Assembly (NCBI RefSeq): GCF_026013415.1
Contig: NZ_JAPDOK010000004.1
Span: 288,573-352,572 of the forward strand
DNA length: 64,000 nt
Direction: 5' to 3'
Source: Sphingomonas caeni
GTDB taxonomy: Bacteria > Pseudomonadota > Alphaproteobacteria > Sphingomonadales > Sphingomonadaceae
Made by a program: the position numbers and the translations under genes. The first letter of the stretch is position 1. Each line of letters starts with the position of its first letter. This document shows, in pieces, positions 18,221 to 28,163 of this stretch. The notes under the pieces were generated by a model. The model was not told the DNA's origin, did not search any database, and was given only the letters and a program-made list of their open reading frames with translations.

Positions 18221-18902
18221 TCAGGAAGCGAAATCCTCGAAAATGCGCTGGTATGACGATGCCTGCGGCACCGCGCTCGCGCTCGAACTGGTGGGCGAAC
18301 GCTGGTCGCTGCTGATCGTGCGCGAGCTGATGTTCGGCGGGCGCCGCTTCAGCGAACTGAAGGCCAGCCTGCCCGGGATCAGCGCCAATATCCTTACCCA
18401 GCGGCTCGAGGGGATGGAGGAGACCGGCATCCTGGTGCGGCGCAAGCTGCCCCCGCCTGCCTCGGTCCAGATCTACGAGCTGACCCCCTGGGGCTATGAG
18501 AGCGAGACCGCGATCAAGGAACTGGGCCGCTGGGCGGCGCGCTCGCCCGACCATGACACCACGCTGCCGCTATCGGCCGCGTCGATCATGCTCTCGTTCC
18601 GGACGATGCTCTCGGCCGAACTCTCGGCCGGGCTCGATGCGACGATCGGCTTCCGCATGGGGGCCGAGACCTTCGTCGCCCATGTGACCGGCAGCCAGAT
18701 TCCCATCCGCCGCGACGATCCTTCGGGCGCCGATGTGGTGTTCACCACCGATCCGATGACGCTTGGTTCGGTCGTCTATGGCGGCCGCCCGATCGCCGAT
18801 CCCGAGTCCGACGGATCGATGAAGGTCGAGGGCGACCGGGCGCTTGCGGAGCGCTTCGTGCGGCTGTTTGTCCTGCCGCCGAAGACCGCGCCGACCCCCT
18901 AA
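18201..18902 (+). CDS. HxlR-family regulator with C-terminal SCP2-like domain
   Basis: A 233-residue transcription factor. Residues about 15-115 form the HxlR winged helix: ALELVGERWSLLIVRELMFG, RRFSELKASLPGISANILTQ and GILVRRKLPPPASVQIYELT. Residues about 130-230 form a second domain resembling an SCP2/sterol-carrier fold (FRTMLSAELSAGL ... GADVVFTTDPMTLGSVVYGG ... VEGDRALAERFVRLF), which may bind a small hydrophobic ligand. It is divergent from the DUF899 gene and likely controls the block 13530-18121 as well as itself through the overlapping direct repeat. Confidence 0.9.
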   Translation: MKLKKVTQEAKSSKMRWYDDACGTALALELVGERWSLLIVRELMFGGRRFSELKASLPGISANILTQRLEGMEETGILVRRKLPPPASVQIYELTPWGYESETAIKELGRWAARSPDHDTTLPLSAASIMLSFRTMLSAELSAGLDATIGFRMGAETFVAHVTGSQIPIRRDDPSGADVVFTTDPMTLGSVVYGGRPIADPESDGSMKVEGDRALAERFVRLFVLPPKTAPTP

Positions 18903-18924
18903 CCTTCGTAACTTTCGGCCCGAC

Positions 18925-19605
18925 TTACAGCCGACAGAACCCCGGTTTGCGGTACGTCTCGCGGCAGCCATGCTCGGTCTGTTCGCGGATCGCGTCGCAG
19001 CTGCGCCGCGTGCTGCACAGCCGGTCATTGCCCTGCGTGACGATGTCGCATTGCTGCGACAGCCGCGCGGCCGCCGCCGGCCCGATCTCGGCGGTGCAGC
19101 TCCGCTCGCCCGCGCTCGGACCCCAATCGCCATCGTCATTGTCGCCGCGCGGCTGGTGCGGGCCGCGATGCGGCTTGGGCTTGGGCCGCGGCTTGGGCTT
19201 CGGCTTGGTGGTCGGCCGCGGATTGGGCAGCGGCGCGGGGCCGGCCAGATAGCGGCGATAGGCCGTCGCGATACAGGCCGCGTCCTGGCAATTGTCGCGC
19301 TCGCTCAGCAGCGCATAGAGCTGGTCCTCGAGCACCTGCATCCGCTCGGGCGTCGCGTTCTGGCGCTCGGTCTGCCACTGCCAGGCGAGCTTGCGGTGGA
19401 GATCGTTGAGCTGCTTGTTGTCGCACACCAGCCATTCGGCGCGGGTGATCTGGCCCGAGCAGACCGGATCGGCGGTCAGCCACGGCGTCGGCTGCGGCGT
19501 CGAAGTGGGTGTGGGAGTCGGCTGCACGGTGTTGTTGGTCGCCGGCCCCGACGGGCAGCCCCCCAGCATCACGAACATCCCCACTGCCAGAATTGCCCTG
19601 CGCAT
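18925..19605 (-). CDS. Lipoprotein with Pro-Lys linker, unknown function
   Basis: A 226-residue exported lipoprotein. MRRAILAVGMFVMLGGC gives a signal with lipobox LGGC. It continues with a Thr-Pro-rich stretch (TPTPTSTPQPTP), a Cys-containing helical region beginning CSGQITRAEWLVCDNKQLND that resembles the LprI/DUF1311 fold, a KPKPKPRPKPKPH linker, and a C-terminal Cys-rich module. The linker may span peptidoglycan. It is not clearly linked to a neighbour. The function is unknown. Confidence 0.72.
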   Translation of the reverse strand: MRRAILAVGMFVMLGGCPSGPATNNTVQPTPTPTSTPQPTPWLTADPVCSGQITRAEWLVCDNKQLNDLHRKLAWQWQTERQNATPERMQVLEDQLYALLSERDNCQDAACIATAYRRYLAGPAPLPNPRPTTKPKPKPRPKPKPHRGPHQPRGDNDDGDWGPSAGERSCTAEIGPAAAARLSQQCDIVTQGNDRLCSTRRSCDAIREQTEHGCRETYRKPGFCRL

Positions 19606-19741
19606 GGTTACCTCCCGTGGTGCGGCGTCTTGACGTCACCTTTTCACGAATCGTTACGCAGGGAAAGTGTTAACGGGCACTCGGATGTTGCGGCGCACTG
19701 CGCGAGCCTCTAGTCGCACCCTCGCAAGCAGGACTGGACTC

Positions 19742-20746
19742 ATGGCCGACATTCCCAACACGCAGCCCGACAGCCGGGACACGACGATCCTCGAGGCGCC
19801 CGACAAGACCATCTCGGTCCGCGAGCTGTTCGGGATCGATACCGACATGGAATGCCCCGCCTTCAGCGAGGCCGACGAGCGCGTGCCCGATCTCGATCCG
19901 GCCTATGTCTTCGACGGCGACACCACGCTCGCGATCCTCGCGGGCTTCGCGTTCAATCGCCGGGTGATGATCCAGGGCTATCACGGCACCGGCAAGTCGA
20001 CCCATATCGAACAGGTCGCGGCGCGGCTCAACTGGCCGTGCATCCGCATCAATCTCGACGCGCACATCTCGCGCATCGACCTGATCGGCCGCGATGCGAT
20101 CGTGCTGCGCGACGGCCAGCAGGTCACCGAATTCCGCGAGGGGCTGCTCCCCTGGGCGCTCCAGACCCCGACCGCGCTCGTCTTCGACGAATATGACGCG
20201 GGCCGCCCCGACGTGATGTTCGTGATCCAGCGCGTGCTCGAGACCGAGGGCAAGCTGACCCTGCTCGACCAGAACCGCGTGATCCGTCCCAACCCCTGGT
20301 TCCGGCTCTTCTCGACTGCCAATACCGTCGGCCTGGGCGATACCAGCGGTCTCTATCACGGCACCCAGCAGATCAACCAGGGCCAGATGGACCGCTGGAA
20401 CGTGGTGGTGACGCTCAACTATCTCCCCGCCGCGGTCGAGGCGCAGATCGTGCTCGCCAAGTCGGGCGAGTATGACAGCCCGGGCGGCAAGGAGACGGTC
20501 GAGAACATGGTCCGCGTGGCGGACCTGACCCGCAAGGGCTTCATCAACGGCGACATCTCGACCGTGATGAGCCCCCGCACCGTGATCACCTGGGCCCAGA
20601 ACGCGCTGATCTTCAAGGATGTCGGCTTCGCGTTCCGGCTGAGCTTCCTCAACAAGTGCGACGAGGCCGAGCGCGCGCAGGTGGCGGAATATTATCAGCG
20701 CGTGTTCGGCAAGGACCTGCCCGAGAGCGTGATGAGCAAAGCCTGA
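19742..20746 (+). CDS. cobS: Cobaltochelatase-type AAA ATPase CobS
   Basis: In cobalamin makers CobS joins CobT and CobN to insert cobalt into hydrogenobyrinate diamide. The 334-residue protein has the AAA features: Walker [10 protein letters not shown] (79-87), Walker B ALVFDEYD (145-152), sensor-like [14 protein letters not shown], and a C-terminal [13 protein letters not shown] segment. The ATG at 19742 begins the conserved MADIPN N-terminus. The partner cobT lies 1.1 kb downstream with an exported-protein gene between. No cobN is in this window. Many sphingomonads carry cobST apart from cobalamin genes, so the real target may differ. Confidence 0.92.
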   Translation: MADIPNTQPDSRDTTILEAPDKTISVRELFGIDTDMECPAFSEADERVPDLDPAYVFDGDTTLAILAGFAFNRRVMIQGYHGTGKSTHIEQVAARLNWPCIRINLDAHISRIDLIGRDAIVLRDGQQVTEFREGLLPWALQTPTALVFDEYDAGRPDVMFVIQRVLETEGKLTLLDQNRVIRPNPWFRLFSTANTVGLGDTSGLYHGTQQINQGQMDRWNVVVTLNYLPAAVEAQIVLAKSGEYDSPGGKETVENMVRVADLTRKGFINGDISTVMSPRTVITWAQNALIFKDVGFAFRLSFLNKCDEAERAQVAEYYQRVFGKDLPESVMSKA

Positions 20747-20835
20747 AGGCTGTTGTCTCCCGTTCAGGTTCGAACCTATAGGCTCCTCAAGGGGATCGTG
20801 CCGTGAGGGGCGGCGCGCGCGTTGGGGGAGTTTCC

Positions 20836-21723
20836 ATGCGTTTCAAAGCGTTCCGCTGGCTGGGCCTGCTTGCCCTGCCGCTGCTGGTCGCATCCGCCGC
20901 GCCGCGGATCAGCATCTATCCGATGCCCGAGACTTTGGTGCCCAACCAGGACGTCAAGCTGCGCGAGGCCTTCACCGCCCGGCCCGGCGACATATTGATG
21001 CGCGCCAGGATCACCGCGACCGAGCGCGCCTTTCTCGACGATCCCGCCGAGGTGAAGGCCGATCGCTTCACCGATTCGATTCCCGTGGGCGGAGAGCTGA
21101 CCCCGGTGATCGCGCCCGAGAGCACCGACGCGGTGATGGGCGGCAACGGCAAATATTATTGCGGCGAGAACCAGCGCGGCCGTTCGGCGTTGCGCTCGCT
21201 GCTGCTCGGCGGGATCGGCGCCAAGTTCGAGGCGATCGTACGTTTCTGCTTCATCGACGCCGATGGCGACCGCAAATTCGAGCGCTATTTCCTCGCCGGC
21301 GCCAAGGACAAGGCGATGCAGGCGCCGATCGCGATCCCGGTGCCGATCCGCTATCACTCGACCTGGCTCGACCAGCTCCACCCCGGCGACCTGGTCCAGA
21401 TCCGCTACCGCAAGTTCAACCCGAAGAACCGCAAGGTCGAGCTCGAGCTCGAGGTGATGCGCGACGGGCGCAAGGCGCCGTTCGACTATATCCTCTGGTC
21501 GAAGCCGGGGACGGAATCGTTGGCGCGCGAAGTGCCGCGGCTGACCACCAATCCGGCGAAGCTCCCCTATCCGGTGGTGTTCAGCGACGTGCTGGGCGCC
21601 GCGATCGCGGTCAAGGACGTGACGCCGGACGGCACCGCGACCTTCGCGATCAACCGCAACTTCCGCAGGACCCTGTTCCGGCCGATCTCGATCCAGGTGA
21701 ACTACGTCTACATCTATATCTAG
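20836..21723 (+). CDS. Exported protein of unknown function between cobS and cobT
   Basis: A 295-residue protein with a Sec signal (MRFKAFRWLGLLALPLLVAS, cleavage near AAP). The mature part is a mostly beta-type sequence with two Cys (KYYCGENQRG and VRFCFIDADGDRKFER) and ends VNYVYIYI, an aromatic C-terminus of the kind seen in envelope proteins. The start has GGGGGAG upstream. No domain is recognised. It lies between cobS and cobT in the same direction, so it may be co-transcribed, but a link to metal chelation is only guesswork. Confidence 0.7.
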   Translation: MRFKAFRWLGLLALPLLVASAAPRISIYPMPETLVPNQDVKLREAFTARPGDILMRARITATERAFLDDPAEVKADRFTDSIPVGGELTPVIAPESTDAVMGGNGKYYCGENQRGRSALRSLLLGGIGAKFEAIVRFCFIDADGDRKFERYFLAGAKDKAMQAPIAIPVPIRYHSTWLDQLHPGDLVQIRYRKFNPKNRKVELELEVMRDGRKAPFDYILWSKPGTESLAREVPRLTTNPAKLPYPVVFSDVLGAAIAVKDVTPDGTATFAINRNFRRTLFRPISIQVNYVYIYI

Positions 21724-21830
21724 GCGGCCGGAGCGGCGGGCCGGGATGGCCGGACAAATCCCGGTTTGGCCGCCGGTTCCCGCCGAGGCGATTGCGGCGC
21801 GCGCGGCTTAGCCGCTAAGGGGCTCGGGAA

Positions 21831-23663
21831 ATGCCCGCCGACTCTCCTCTCGAACGACTGCGCAACGTGCTGGGCGGCACCGCGCGTGCGCTCGCCAATG
21901 AAGCCGAGGTCGAACTCGCCTTCACCGCCGAGGCGCCCGCGCAATCGGGCAAGAGCATCAAGGTGCCGATGCCCAGCCGCACCTTGCCGCCCGAGCAGGT
22001 GGCCGAGGCGCGCGGGTTCGCGGACGGCTTCGCGCTGCGGATGCGGCTCCACGATACGGGCCTCCACAACAAAAGCGCGCCGCGCGAGCCGGTGGCGCGC
22101 GCGGTGTTCGACGCGGTCGAGACCGCGCGGATCGAGGCGCTCGGATCGCGCGGCTATGCCGGGATCGCCGAGAATCTGGCGCACAGCCTCGAAATGAAAT
22201 TGCGCTCCGACCCGATCAGCCGGGCGCGCAACAAGGACGAGGTGCCGCTCTCGACCGCGATCGCGCTGATGGTGCGCGAGCGGCTGACGGGCCGCGAGGC
22301 CCCCGCCACCGCGGCGCTGGGCATGGCGCTGGTGCGCGACTGGATCGAGGAGAAGGCGGGCGGCGATCTCGATGCGCTCAGCCTCGCGATCGACGATCAG
22401 GCCGCCTTCGCGACGCTGACGAGCAAGCTGCTTCACGATCTCGAGCTGACCGAAGGCGACATGCTCCCCGACGACAGCGACGAGGGCGGGGGCGACGACG
22501 AGGGCACCGACGACCGCGAGGATGCCGGCGACGAGCAGGGCGAGAGCGAGGCCCAGTCGGGCGAAGGCGATGTCGAGGCGCGCGGCGAACAGCGCGACGG
22601 CGAGGACAGCGACCAGCAGGGCGAGGAGCAGCAGTCCGACGCGATGGACGATGGCGAGGGCCAGGAAGGCGATCAGGGCGAGGATGGCATCCTGCCCGTC
22701 CGCCCCAACCGCCCCTGGTCCGACCTGCCGCCGCAATTCGAATACAAGCCCTTCACGCGCCAATATGACGAGGAGATCGCGGCGACCGAGCTGTGCGACC
22801 CCGAGGAGCTCGACCGGCTGCGCTCCTATCTCGACCAGCAGCTCGTCCATCTCCAGGGTGTGGTGACCAAGCTCGCCAACCGGCTCCAGCGCCGGCTGAT
22901 GGCGCAGCAGAACCGCAGCTGGGACTTCGACCAGGAGGAGGGTATCCTCGACGCGGCGCGGCTGGCGCGGGTGGTGGTCAATCCGATGCTGTCCCTGAGC
23001 TACAAGGTCGAGCGCGACACCGAGTTCAAGGACACGATCGTCACCATCCTGATCGACAATTCGGGATCGATGCGCGGGCGGCCGATCTCGATCGCGGCGA
23101 TCAGCGCGGACATCCTGGCGCGGACTTTGGAAAGGGTCGGGGTCAAGACCGAGATCCTGGGCTTCACCACGCGCGCCTGGAAGGGCGGGCAGTCGCGAGA
23201 GAAATGGCTCGCCGACGGGCGTCCGCCGCAGCCGGGACGGCTCAACGATATCCGCCACATCCTCTACAAGCAGGCCGACGAGCCCTGGCGCCGCGCGAAG
23301 AAGTCGCTCGGGCTGATGATGCGTGAGGGGCTGCTCAAGGAGAATATCGACGGCGAGGCTTTGCTCTGGGCGCATGGCCGGCTGATCGCGCGGCCCGAGG
23401 ACCGCAAGATCCTCATGGTGATCTCCGACGGCGCGCCGGTCGACGATTCCACTTTGTCGGTGAATTCGGGTTCTTATCTGGAGCGGCATCTGCGCCAGGT
23501 GATCGGCTGGATCGAAGCGCGCTCGCCGGTCGAGCTGGTCGCGATCGGGATCGGGCACGACGTGACGCGCTATTACCAGCGTGCGGTGACGATCATGGAT
23601 GTCGAGCAGCTCGCGGGGACGATGATCGAGCAGCTCGCGTCCCTCTTCGATAGCGATGATTGA
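21831..23663 (+). CDS. cobT: Cobaltochelatase-type VWA protein CobT
   Basis: CobT is the 610-residue partner of CobS. Its C-terminal von Willebrand A domain has the metal-binding [15 protein letters not shown] (residues 405-414), [11 protein letters not shown], and [14 protein letters not shown]. Residues about 211-288 form a very acidic, low-complexity linker, as in known CobT. The N-terminal third contains [19 protein letters not shown] and [13 protein letters not shown], also typical. Its last codons overlap the start of the ribbon-helix-helix gene. Confidence 0.93.
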   Translation: MPADSPLERLRNVLGGTARALANEAEVELAFTAEAPAQSGKSIKVPMPSRTLPPEQVAEARGFADGFALRMRLHDTGLHNKSAPREPVARAVFDAVETARIEALGSRGYAGIAENLAHSLEMKLRSDPISRARNKDEVPLSTAIALMVRERLTGREAPATAALGMALVRDWIEEKAGGDLDALSLAIDDQAAFATLTSKLLHDLELTEGDMLPDDSDEGGGDDEGTDDREDAGDEQGESEAQSGEGDVEARGEQRDGEDSDQQGEEQQSDAMDDGEGQEGDQGEDGILPVRPNRPWSDLPPQFEYKPFTRQYDEEIAATELCDPEELDRLRSYLDQQLVHLQGVVTKLANRLQRRLMAQQNRSWDFDQEEGILDAARLARVVVNPMLSLSYKVERDTEFKDTIVTILIDNSGSMRGRPISIAAISADILARTLERVGVKTEILGFTTRAWKGGQSREKWLADGRPPQPGRLNDIRHILYKQADEPWRRAKKSLGLMMREGLLKENIDGEALLWAHGRLIARPEDRKILMVISDGAPVDDSTLSVNSGSYLERHLRQVIGWIEARSPVELVAIGIGHDVTRYYQRAVTIMDVEQLAGTMIEQLASLFDSDD

Positions 23664-23964
23664 TCCGCCCCCCGGCGGTTTCACCGGGCCGGTCAAGCGC
23701 TCGATCACGATCGCGGGGCACCAGACTTCGATCAGTCTCGAGCCGGTGTTCTGGGCGGCGCTGGAGGAAGCCGCGGTGGCGCGGGGACTGCCGCTGAGCG
23801 CACTGGCGGCGGCGATCGATCATGCGCGCATCGGGGCCAGCGATCCGCCGAACCTCGCGAGCGCGATCCGGACCTGGTTGATGGCCAATAATTCCTCCCC
23901 GAGCTCGCTCGGGGAGGGGGACTATCCGAAGGATGGTGGAGGGGCCGCGCCGAAGGCGCGGTGA
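23656..23964 (+). CDS. Ribbon-helix-helix domain protein with repeat-derived tail
   Basis: A 102-residue protein. [20 protein letters not shown] and [18 protein letters not shown] match the RHH_4 family of small predicted DNA-binding proteins. The family usually ends soon after the [10 protein letters not shown] segment. Here the last 25 residues (from [11 protein letters not shown]) are encoded by repeat copy D, so insertion of the repeat replaced the original stop. The start overlaps cobT by eight bases. Confidence 0.82.
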   Translation: MIDPPPGGFTGPVKRSITIAGHQTSISLEPVFWAALEEAAVARGLPLSALAAAIDHARIGASDPPNLASAIRTWLMANNSSPSSLGEGDYPKDGGGAAPKAR

Positions 23965-24054
23965 CTGCTCCCCGCAGGCTATCCGCCGTCTTCGCGGCGG
24001 CCCCTCCACCACGCCCTTCGGGCGCGGTCCCCCTCCCCGTGTCGGGGAGGAATT
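23890..24054. repeat. Dispersed hairpin-ended repeat, copy D
   Basis: Starts ATTCCTCCCCGAGCTCGCTC and ends GTCGGGGAGGAATTAT. Contains GGATGGTGGAGGGGCC and GGCCCCTCCACCACGCCCTT as inner inverted segments. It has entered the 3' end of the RHH gene and lies just upstream of the Fur-like sites of the TonB receptor gene. Confidence 0.82.
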
Positions 24055-24070
24055 ATGCCATTCCCAAATT

Positions 24071-24113
24071 TGCGAACCACTCGCATTAGCATTGACTGTG
24101 AGAACGATTCGCA
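24071..24113. promoter_or_regulatory. Two Fur-like palindromes upstream of the TonB receptor
   Basis: TGCGAACCACTCGCA (24071-24085) and TGAGAACGATTCGCA (24099-24113) are 15-bp palindromic sites with centres 28 bp apart. The second is followed by ATAGCG, also found at the site upstream of the PepSY gene. Position before an iron-uptake receptor fits Fur repression. The consensus match is by eye. Confidence 0.55.
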
Positions 24114-24150
24114 ATAGCGACTCCGGAACAATACCTAAAAGGGGTTCCCA

Positions 24151-26700
24151 GTGAGTCAGTCTTCCGCCGCCGCCCGCGCCGCCACGCCCGCCTTTCTGGC
24201 GCTCGCCTGTGTCGGGTTCATCGCGAGCGCGCCGGCGGCGCATGCCACCGATCCCGATCCCGTCCCGGCCGACAATGCCGACAATGGCGACGAACAGGAC
24301 CGGCAGGAGATCACCGTCACCGGCAGCCGCACCGAGCAGGCCGGGCCCAAGGCGACCGCGACGCTCGTCAACACCCCGCGCTCGGTGGTGGTGCTTCCCG
24401 CGCAGGTGATCGAGGAGAGCGGCTCGGCCAGCCTCGCCGACGCGCTGCGCACCGTTCCCGGCATCACCTTCGGCGCCGCGGAAGGCGGCAACCCGATCGG
24501 CGACCGTCCCTTCATCCGCGGCTTTGACGGGCAGGGCTCGACCTTTGTCGACGGCGTCCGCGATTCCGCCGCGCAGACCCGCGAAGTGTTCGCGACCGAT
24601 CAGGTCCAGATCGTCCGCGGTTCGGACTCGACGCTCGGCGGCCGCGGCAGCGCGGGCGGATCGATCAACATCATCTCGAAGCTGCCGGTCCAGGGCGATT
24701 TCGTCCGCCTGACCGGCAGCCTCGGCACCGCCGACTACAAGCGCGCGACGCTCGACGCCAACACCGGCCTCGGCAGCACGATCGGCGTGCGCCTCGCGGC
24801 AATGTGGCACGACCAGGAGGTCGCCGGCCGCGACGCGATCTGGGCGCGGCGCTGGGGCGTGGCGCCTTCGATCACGATCGGGCTGGGCACCGGCACGCGG
24901 CTGACCGCATCCTATTATTATCTCGAAAGCCACGAACTCCCCGACAGCGGCATCCCCTATCTCTACACGATCGGCAACGCGCCCGGCACCGGCGAGATCT
25001 GGACCGAGCCCGCGCTCGGTACCGTCACAACCGCAGGCGGCGTCACCGGCACGGTCAAGCGCACCAATTTCTACGGTCTCGTCAGCCGCGACTTCCGCGA
25101 TGCGACCACGCACCAGGCGACGATGCGTGTCGAGCATGATTTCGGCGGGGTAACGATCCGCAACACCTCGCGCTTCACGCACAACGACCAGGAATACAGC
25201 TTCCTGCTGCCCGACGATTCGACCGGCAATGTCTATGGCACCGCCGCGGCCAACCCGACCACCGGCGCCGCGGGCGCACGCGGCGACCAGCTGACCGGCG
25301 GGCTCGTGTGGCGCCGCGCCAATACGCGCTACGGCTATACCGAGGGGCTGACCAACCAGACCGATCTCTACGGGACGTTCGACACCGGCAGCGTGAAGCA
25401 CAGCTTCGCGGTCGGCGCCGAACTGAGCTGGGAAAAGGCCCGGCGCGGCGCGCTCGTGACGCGCGGCTTCACCAATTCCAGCGGCGTCGAGATCCTCTCG
25501 ACCGGCTCGACCGTCACCCCGCGCTGCAACAGCGCGACGATCGCGCGCTTCTATTGCACCAGCCTGTTCAATCCGAACCCGAACGACAATTGGGTCAACT
25601 ACGCGAGCGACACCTCGACGGTGCGCTCGCCGATCGTGCACATGCTGCCGATCGAGGAGACCCAGAACCAGGCCAACACCGTCTCGCTCTACGGCTTCGA
25701 TTCGATCAGCCTCACGCCTTCGCTGATCCTCAACCTCGGCATGCGCTACGACCGCTTCACATCGAAGGTGACCCCGGGCCAAGCCGCAAACGCGACGCAG
25801 AGCTTCAGCCTCGGCCGCTCGGACAATCTGTTCAACTGGCAGGCCGGCCTGGTGTTCAAGCCGACGCGCAACACCACCCTCTATGCAAGCTATGCCACCG
25901 CGGCGACCCCGCCGAACAGCCTGCTCGGCGAGGGGCAGGAGCCGAACAGCCTCGGCACGACCAACACGCCCGCCGCGCTAGCGTTGCTCGACTCGCTCAA
26001 GGTCGAGCAGACGCGGTCCTACGAGGTCGGCGCCAAGGCGAACCTGTTCGACGGCCAGCTCGCGCTGACCTTCGCCGCCTTTCAGACCGACACCGACAAT
26101 GCCCGCGCGACGGGCCCGAACAACACCGTCGAGTTCATCGGCAAACGCCGCATCCGCGGGCTCGAGCTGAGCTTCAACGGCAATGTCACCCAATGGTGGA
26201 GCGTGTTCGGCGGCTATACCTGGCTCGATCCGGTGATCGTCGATGGCGGCTATACCGCGCTGGCGGTGGCGGCGAACGGCCCGGCCGCGGCGACGACGGT
26301 GCAGGTACCTTCGGTCAACAATGGCCGCCAGGCGACCCAGACCGCGAAGCACAGCTTCACCTTGTGGACCGATTTCCGCCCGACCAGCCGGCTGAGCTTC
26401 GGTGGCGGCGCCTTCTACACGAGCCGTATCTTCGGCGGCTATGCCGACAACCGCTCGGCGAGCCAGACCAGCGCAGGCGTGATCACCGTGGTCCCCGCGA
26501 CCAAGGTGCTCTTGCGCACCATTCCCGGCTATTGGCGCTTCGATCTGCGCGCGGGCTACAAGCTCACCGACACTGTCGAGATCAGCGTCAACGTCCAGAA
26601 CGTCACCGACAAGGCCTATTTCACCCAGGCCTATACCTCGCACTATGCGGCGATCGCGCCGGGCCGCTCGGCGTTCGCCACGGTCGCGGTGAAGTTCTAA
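24151..26700 (+). CDS. TonB-dependent siderophore receptor (Fiu/PiuA type)
   Basis: An 849-residue outer-membrane receptor. A signal peptide (ends near AHATDPD) is followed by a TonB box-like EITVTGSRTEQ. The plug domain contains SVVVLPAQVIEESG, GITFGAAEGGNPIGDRPFIR and VQIVRGSDSTLGGRGSAGG; the barrel ends with the usual terminal Phe (FATVAVKF). It belongs to the catecholate siderophore receptor group. Start is GTG at 24151 with AAGGGG upstream. The order receptor, SEL1, PiuC and PepSY matches the iron-regulated PA4513-PA4516 region of Pseudomonas aeruginosa, which includes PiuA. Two Fur-like sites precede it. Confidence 0.93.
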   Translation: MSQSSAAARAATPAFLALACVGFIASAPAAHATDPDPVPADNADNGDEQDRQEITVTGSRTEQAGPKATATLVNTPRSVVVLPAQVIEESGSASLADALRTVPGITFGAAEGGNPIGDRPFIRGFDGQGSTFVDGVRDSAAQTREVFATDQVQIVRGSDSTLGGRGSAGGSINIISKLPVQGDFVRLTGSLGTADYKRATLDANTGLGSTIGVRLAAMWHDQEVAGRDAIWARRWGVAPSITIGLGTGTRLTASYYYLESHELPDSGIPYLYTIGNAPGTGEIWTEPALGTVTTAGGVTGTVKRTNFYGLVSRDFRDATTHQATMRVEHDFGGVTIRNTSRFTHNDQEYSFLLPDDSTGNVYGTAAANPTTGAAGARGDQLTGGLVWRRANTRYGYTEGLTNQTDLYGTFDTGSVKHSFAVGAELSWEKARRGALVTRGFTNSSGVEILSTGSTVTPRCNSATIARFYCTSLFNPNPNDNWVNYASDTSTVRSPIVHMLPIEETQNQANTVSLYGFDSISLTPSLILNLGMRYDRFTSKVTPGQAANATQSFSLGRSDNLFNWQAGLVFKPTRNTTLYASYATAATPPNSLLGEGQEPNSLGTTNTPAALALLDSLKVEQTRSYEVGAKANLFDGQLALTFAAFQTDTDNARATGPNNTVEFIGKRRIRGLELSFNGNVTQWWSVFGGYTWLDPVIVDGGYTALAVAANGPAAATTVQVPSVNNGRQATQTAKHSFTLWTDFRPTSRLSFGGGAFYTSRIFGGYADNRSASQTSAGVITVVPATKVLLRTIPGYWRFDLRAGYKLTDTVEISVNVQNVTDKAYFTQAYTSHYAAIAPGRSAFATVAVKF

Positions 26701-26710
26701 GCCTCAGGGG

Positions 26711-27418
26711 ATGACCGAACCGCTCGACTCCCTCTCCCGCGAAGCCATCGCCGCCCGCCTCTCCGGATCGCCGGAGGCGCGGGCGGGGTTGATTCGCGAG
26801 GGCGCCGAAGCCGGCGTGGCCGAGGCGCAGGCGGTCTATGGCCAGATGCTGCTCGATCGCGGCGATGCCGCGGTGGGCTTTGCCTGGTTCAACAAGGCGG
26901 CGGCGCAGGGGCATCTGATGGCGCTCAACATGGTCGGGCGCTGCTACGATCTCGGCTGGGGCGTCGCGGTGGACAAGCGCCGCGCGGGCGAATGCTTCCG
27001 CATCGCCGCCGAGCGCGGGCTCGAGTGGGCGATGTACAATTACGCGACCGCGCTCGCGCTGGGCGACGGCGTGACCGAGGACAAGCCCGCCGCCTTTGCC
27101 TGGTTCGGCAAGGCGGCGGCGCTGGGCAATGCCAAGGCGATCAACCATCTGGGCAGCTTCCATGAGGATGGCTGGGTGGTCGCGCGCGACATGGCCAAGG
27201 CGGCGGAATATTATGCGCGCGCGGCGGCGGGCGGCGATTTCCGCGGCGCCTTCAACCATGCGCGGATGCTGCTCGATGCCGGGCGGACCGGCGAGGCGCG
27301 GCGCTGGTTGCGCGAGGCCGCCGAAACCGGCACCCCGGCATTCGTCGAAAAGGCCCGCGCCTGGCTCGCCGCCTCGCGCTGGCCCGAACTTGCCCCCGAA
27401 CTTAGCAAGGCCATCTGA
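26711..27418 (+). CDS. SEL1-repeat protein
   Basis: A 235-residue protein built of SEL1-type alpha-helical repeats, for example [20 protein letters not shown] and [20 protein letters not shown]. No signal peptide is seen, so it is likely cytoplasmic and acts in protein-protein contact. Its stop overlaps the piuC start by one base (TGATG), so the two are coupled. A SEL1 protein is a regular partner of PiuC in iron-uptake loci. Confidence 0.85.
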   Translation: MTEPLDSLSREAIAARLSGSPEARAGLIREGAEAGVAEAQAVYGQMLLDRGDAAVGFAWFNKAAAQGHLMALNMVGRCYDLGWGVAVDKRRAGECFRIAAERGLEWAMYNYATALALGDGVTEDKPAAFAWFGKAAALGNAKAINHLGSFHEDGWVVARDMAKAAEYYARAAAGGDFRGAFNHARMLLDAGRTGEARRWLREAAETGTPAFVEKARAWLAASRWPELAPELSKAI

Positions 27419-28101
27419 TGCTGATCGCGATCCCGGACCTGCTGAGCGGCGACGAGGTGGCGCGGGTCCGCGCGCTGATCGACGGCGCCGAATGGGTGGA
27501 CGGCAACGTCACCTCGGGCGCGCAATCGGCGCTGGCGAAGAAGAACGAGCAATTGCCGGAGGGCACCCCCGCGCACCGCGAGGCCGGGGCGGCGATCCTC
27601 GACGCGCTCTCGCGCTCGCCCTTGTTCGTGGCGGCGGCATTGCCGCTCAAGGTCTTCCCGCCCTTGTTCAACCGCTATGCCGGCGGGCAGCAATTCGGCA
27701 CGCATGTCGACAATGCGGTTCGCATCCAGCGCGGCAGCGATTTCCGCATACGCTCCGACCTGTCGATGACGGTCTTTCTGGAGGATCCTGCCGCTTATGA
27801 CGGCGGCGAGCTGACCATCGAGGGCCAGTTCGGCGCGCAGACCGTCAAGCTGCCAGCGGGTGATGCGATCCTCTATCCCTCGTCGAGCCTCCACCGGGTC
27901 GAGCCGGTGACGCGGGGCAGGCGCGTCGCGAGCTTCTTCTGGATCCAGTCGATGGTCCGCGACGATGGCGCGCGGCGCATCCTGTTCGAGATGGACGGCG
28001 CGGTGCAGCGGCTGGTGGGGCAGCTCGGCAATGACGACCGCTCGGTGATCGAGCTCACGGGCGTGTACCACAACCTGCTGCGGAAATGGGCCGATGCCTG
28101 A
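27418..28101 (+). CDS. piuC: Fe(II)/2-oxoglutarate-dependent dioxygenase PiuC (PKHD-type)
   Basis: A 227-residue non-heme iron enzyme. The metal-binding facial triad is His96-x-Asp98 ([10 protein letters not shown]) and His159 ([15 protein letters not shown]), with Arg169 binding 2-oxoglutarate. [20 protein letters not shown] is the conserved strand region of the YbiX/PiuC family. The substrate is not known; these genes accompany TonB siderophore receptors and are iron-repressed in other bacteria. It is translationally coupled to the SEL1 gene. Confidence 0.92.
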   Translation: MLIAIPDLLSGDEVARVRALIDGAEWVDGNVTSGAQSALAKKNEQLPEGTPAHREAGAAILDALSRSPLFVAAALPLKVFPPLFNRYAGGQQFGTHVDNAVRIQRGSDFRIRSDLSMTVFLEDPAAYDGGELTIEGQFGAQTVKLPAGDAILYPSSSLHRVEPVTRGRRVASFFWIQSMVRDDGARRILFEMDGAVQRLVGQLGNDDRSVIELTGVYHNLLRKWADA

Positions 28102-28105
28102 TTTC

Positions 28106-28126
28106 TGCAATTGACTTGCAATAGCG
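28106..28126. promoter_or_regulatory. Fur-like palindrome upstream of the PepSY gene
   Basis: TGCAATTGACTTGCA (28106-28120) is a 15-bp palindrome of TGCAA and TTGCA arms. The following bases make GCAATAGCG, identical to bases 24111-24119 before the TonB receptor. This suggests a second iron-responsive promoter within the locus. Confidence 0.5.
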
Positions 28127-28163
28127 TTACTGCAATCCGGACTCCCGAAAGGGAGCTCGCCGC

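Noticed and set aside
20766..20777. Palindrome AGGTTCGAACCT between cobS and the exported-protein gene
   Set aside because: A single 12-bp palindrome with no second copy or known operator match; too little to call a site.
21720..23708. Long - strand frame opposite cobT, and similar long frames opposite the glutamate dehydrogenase, acyl-CoA synthetase and TonB receptor genes
   Set aside because: Composition is that of antisense frames in high-GC DNA, with no domains and no ribosome binding sites.
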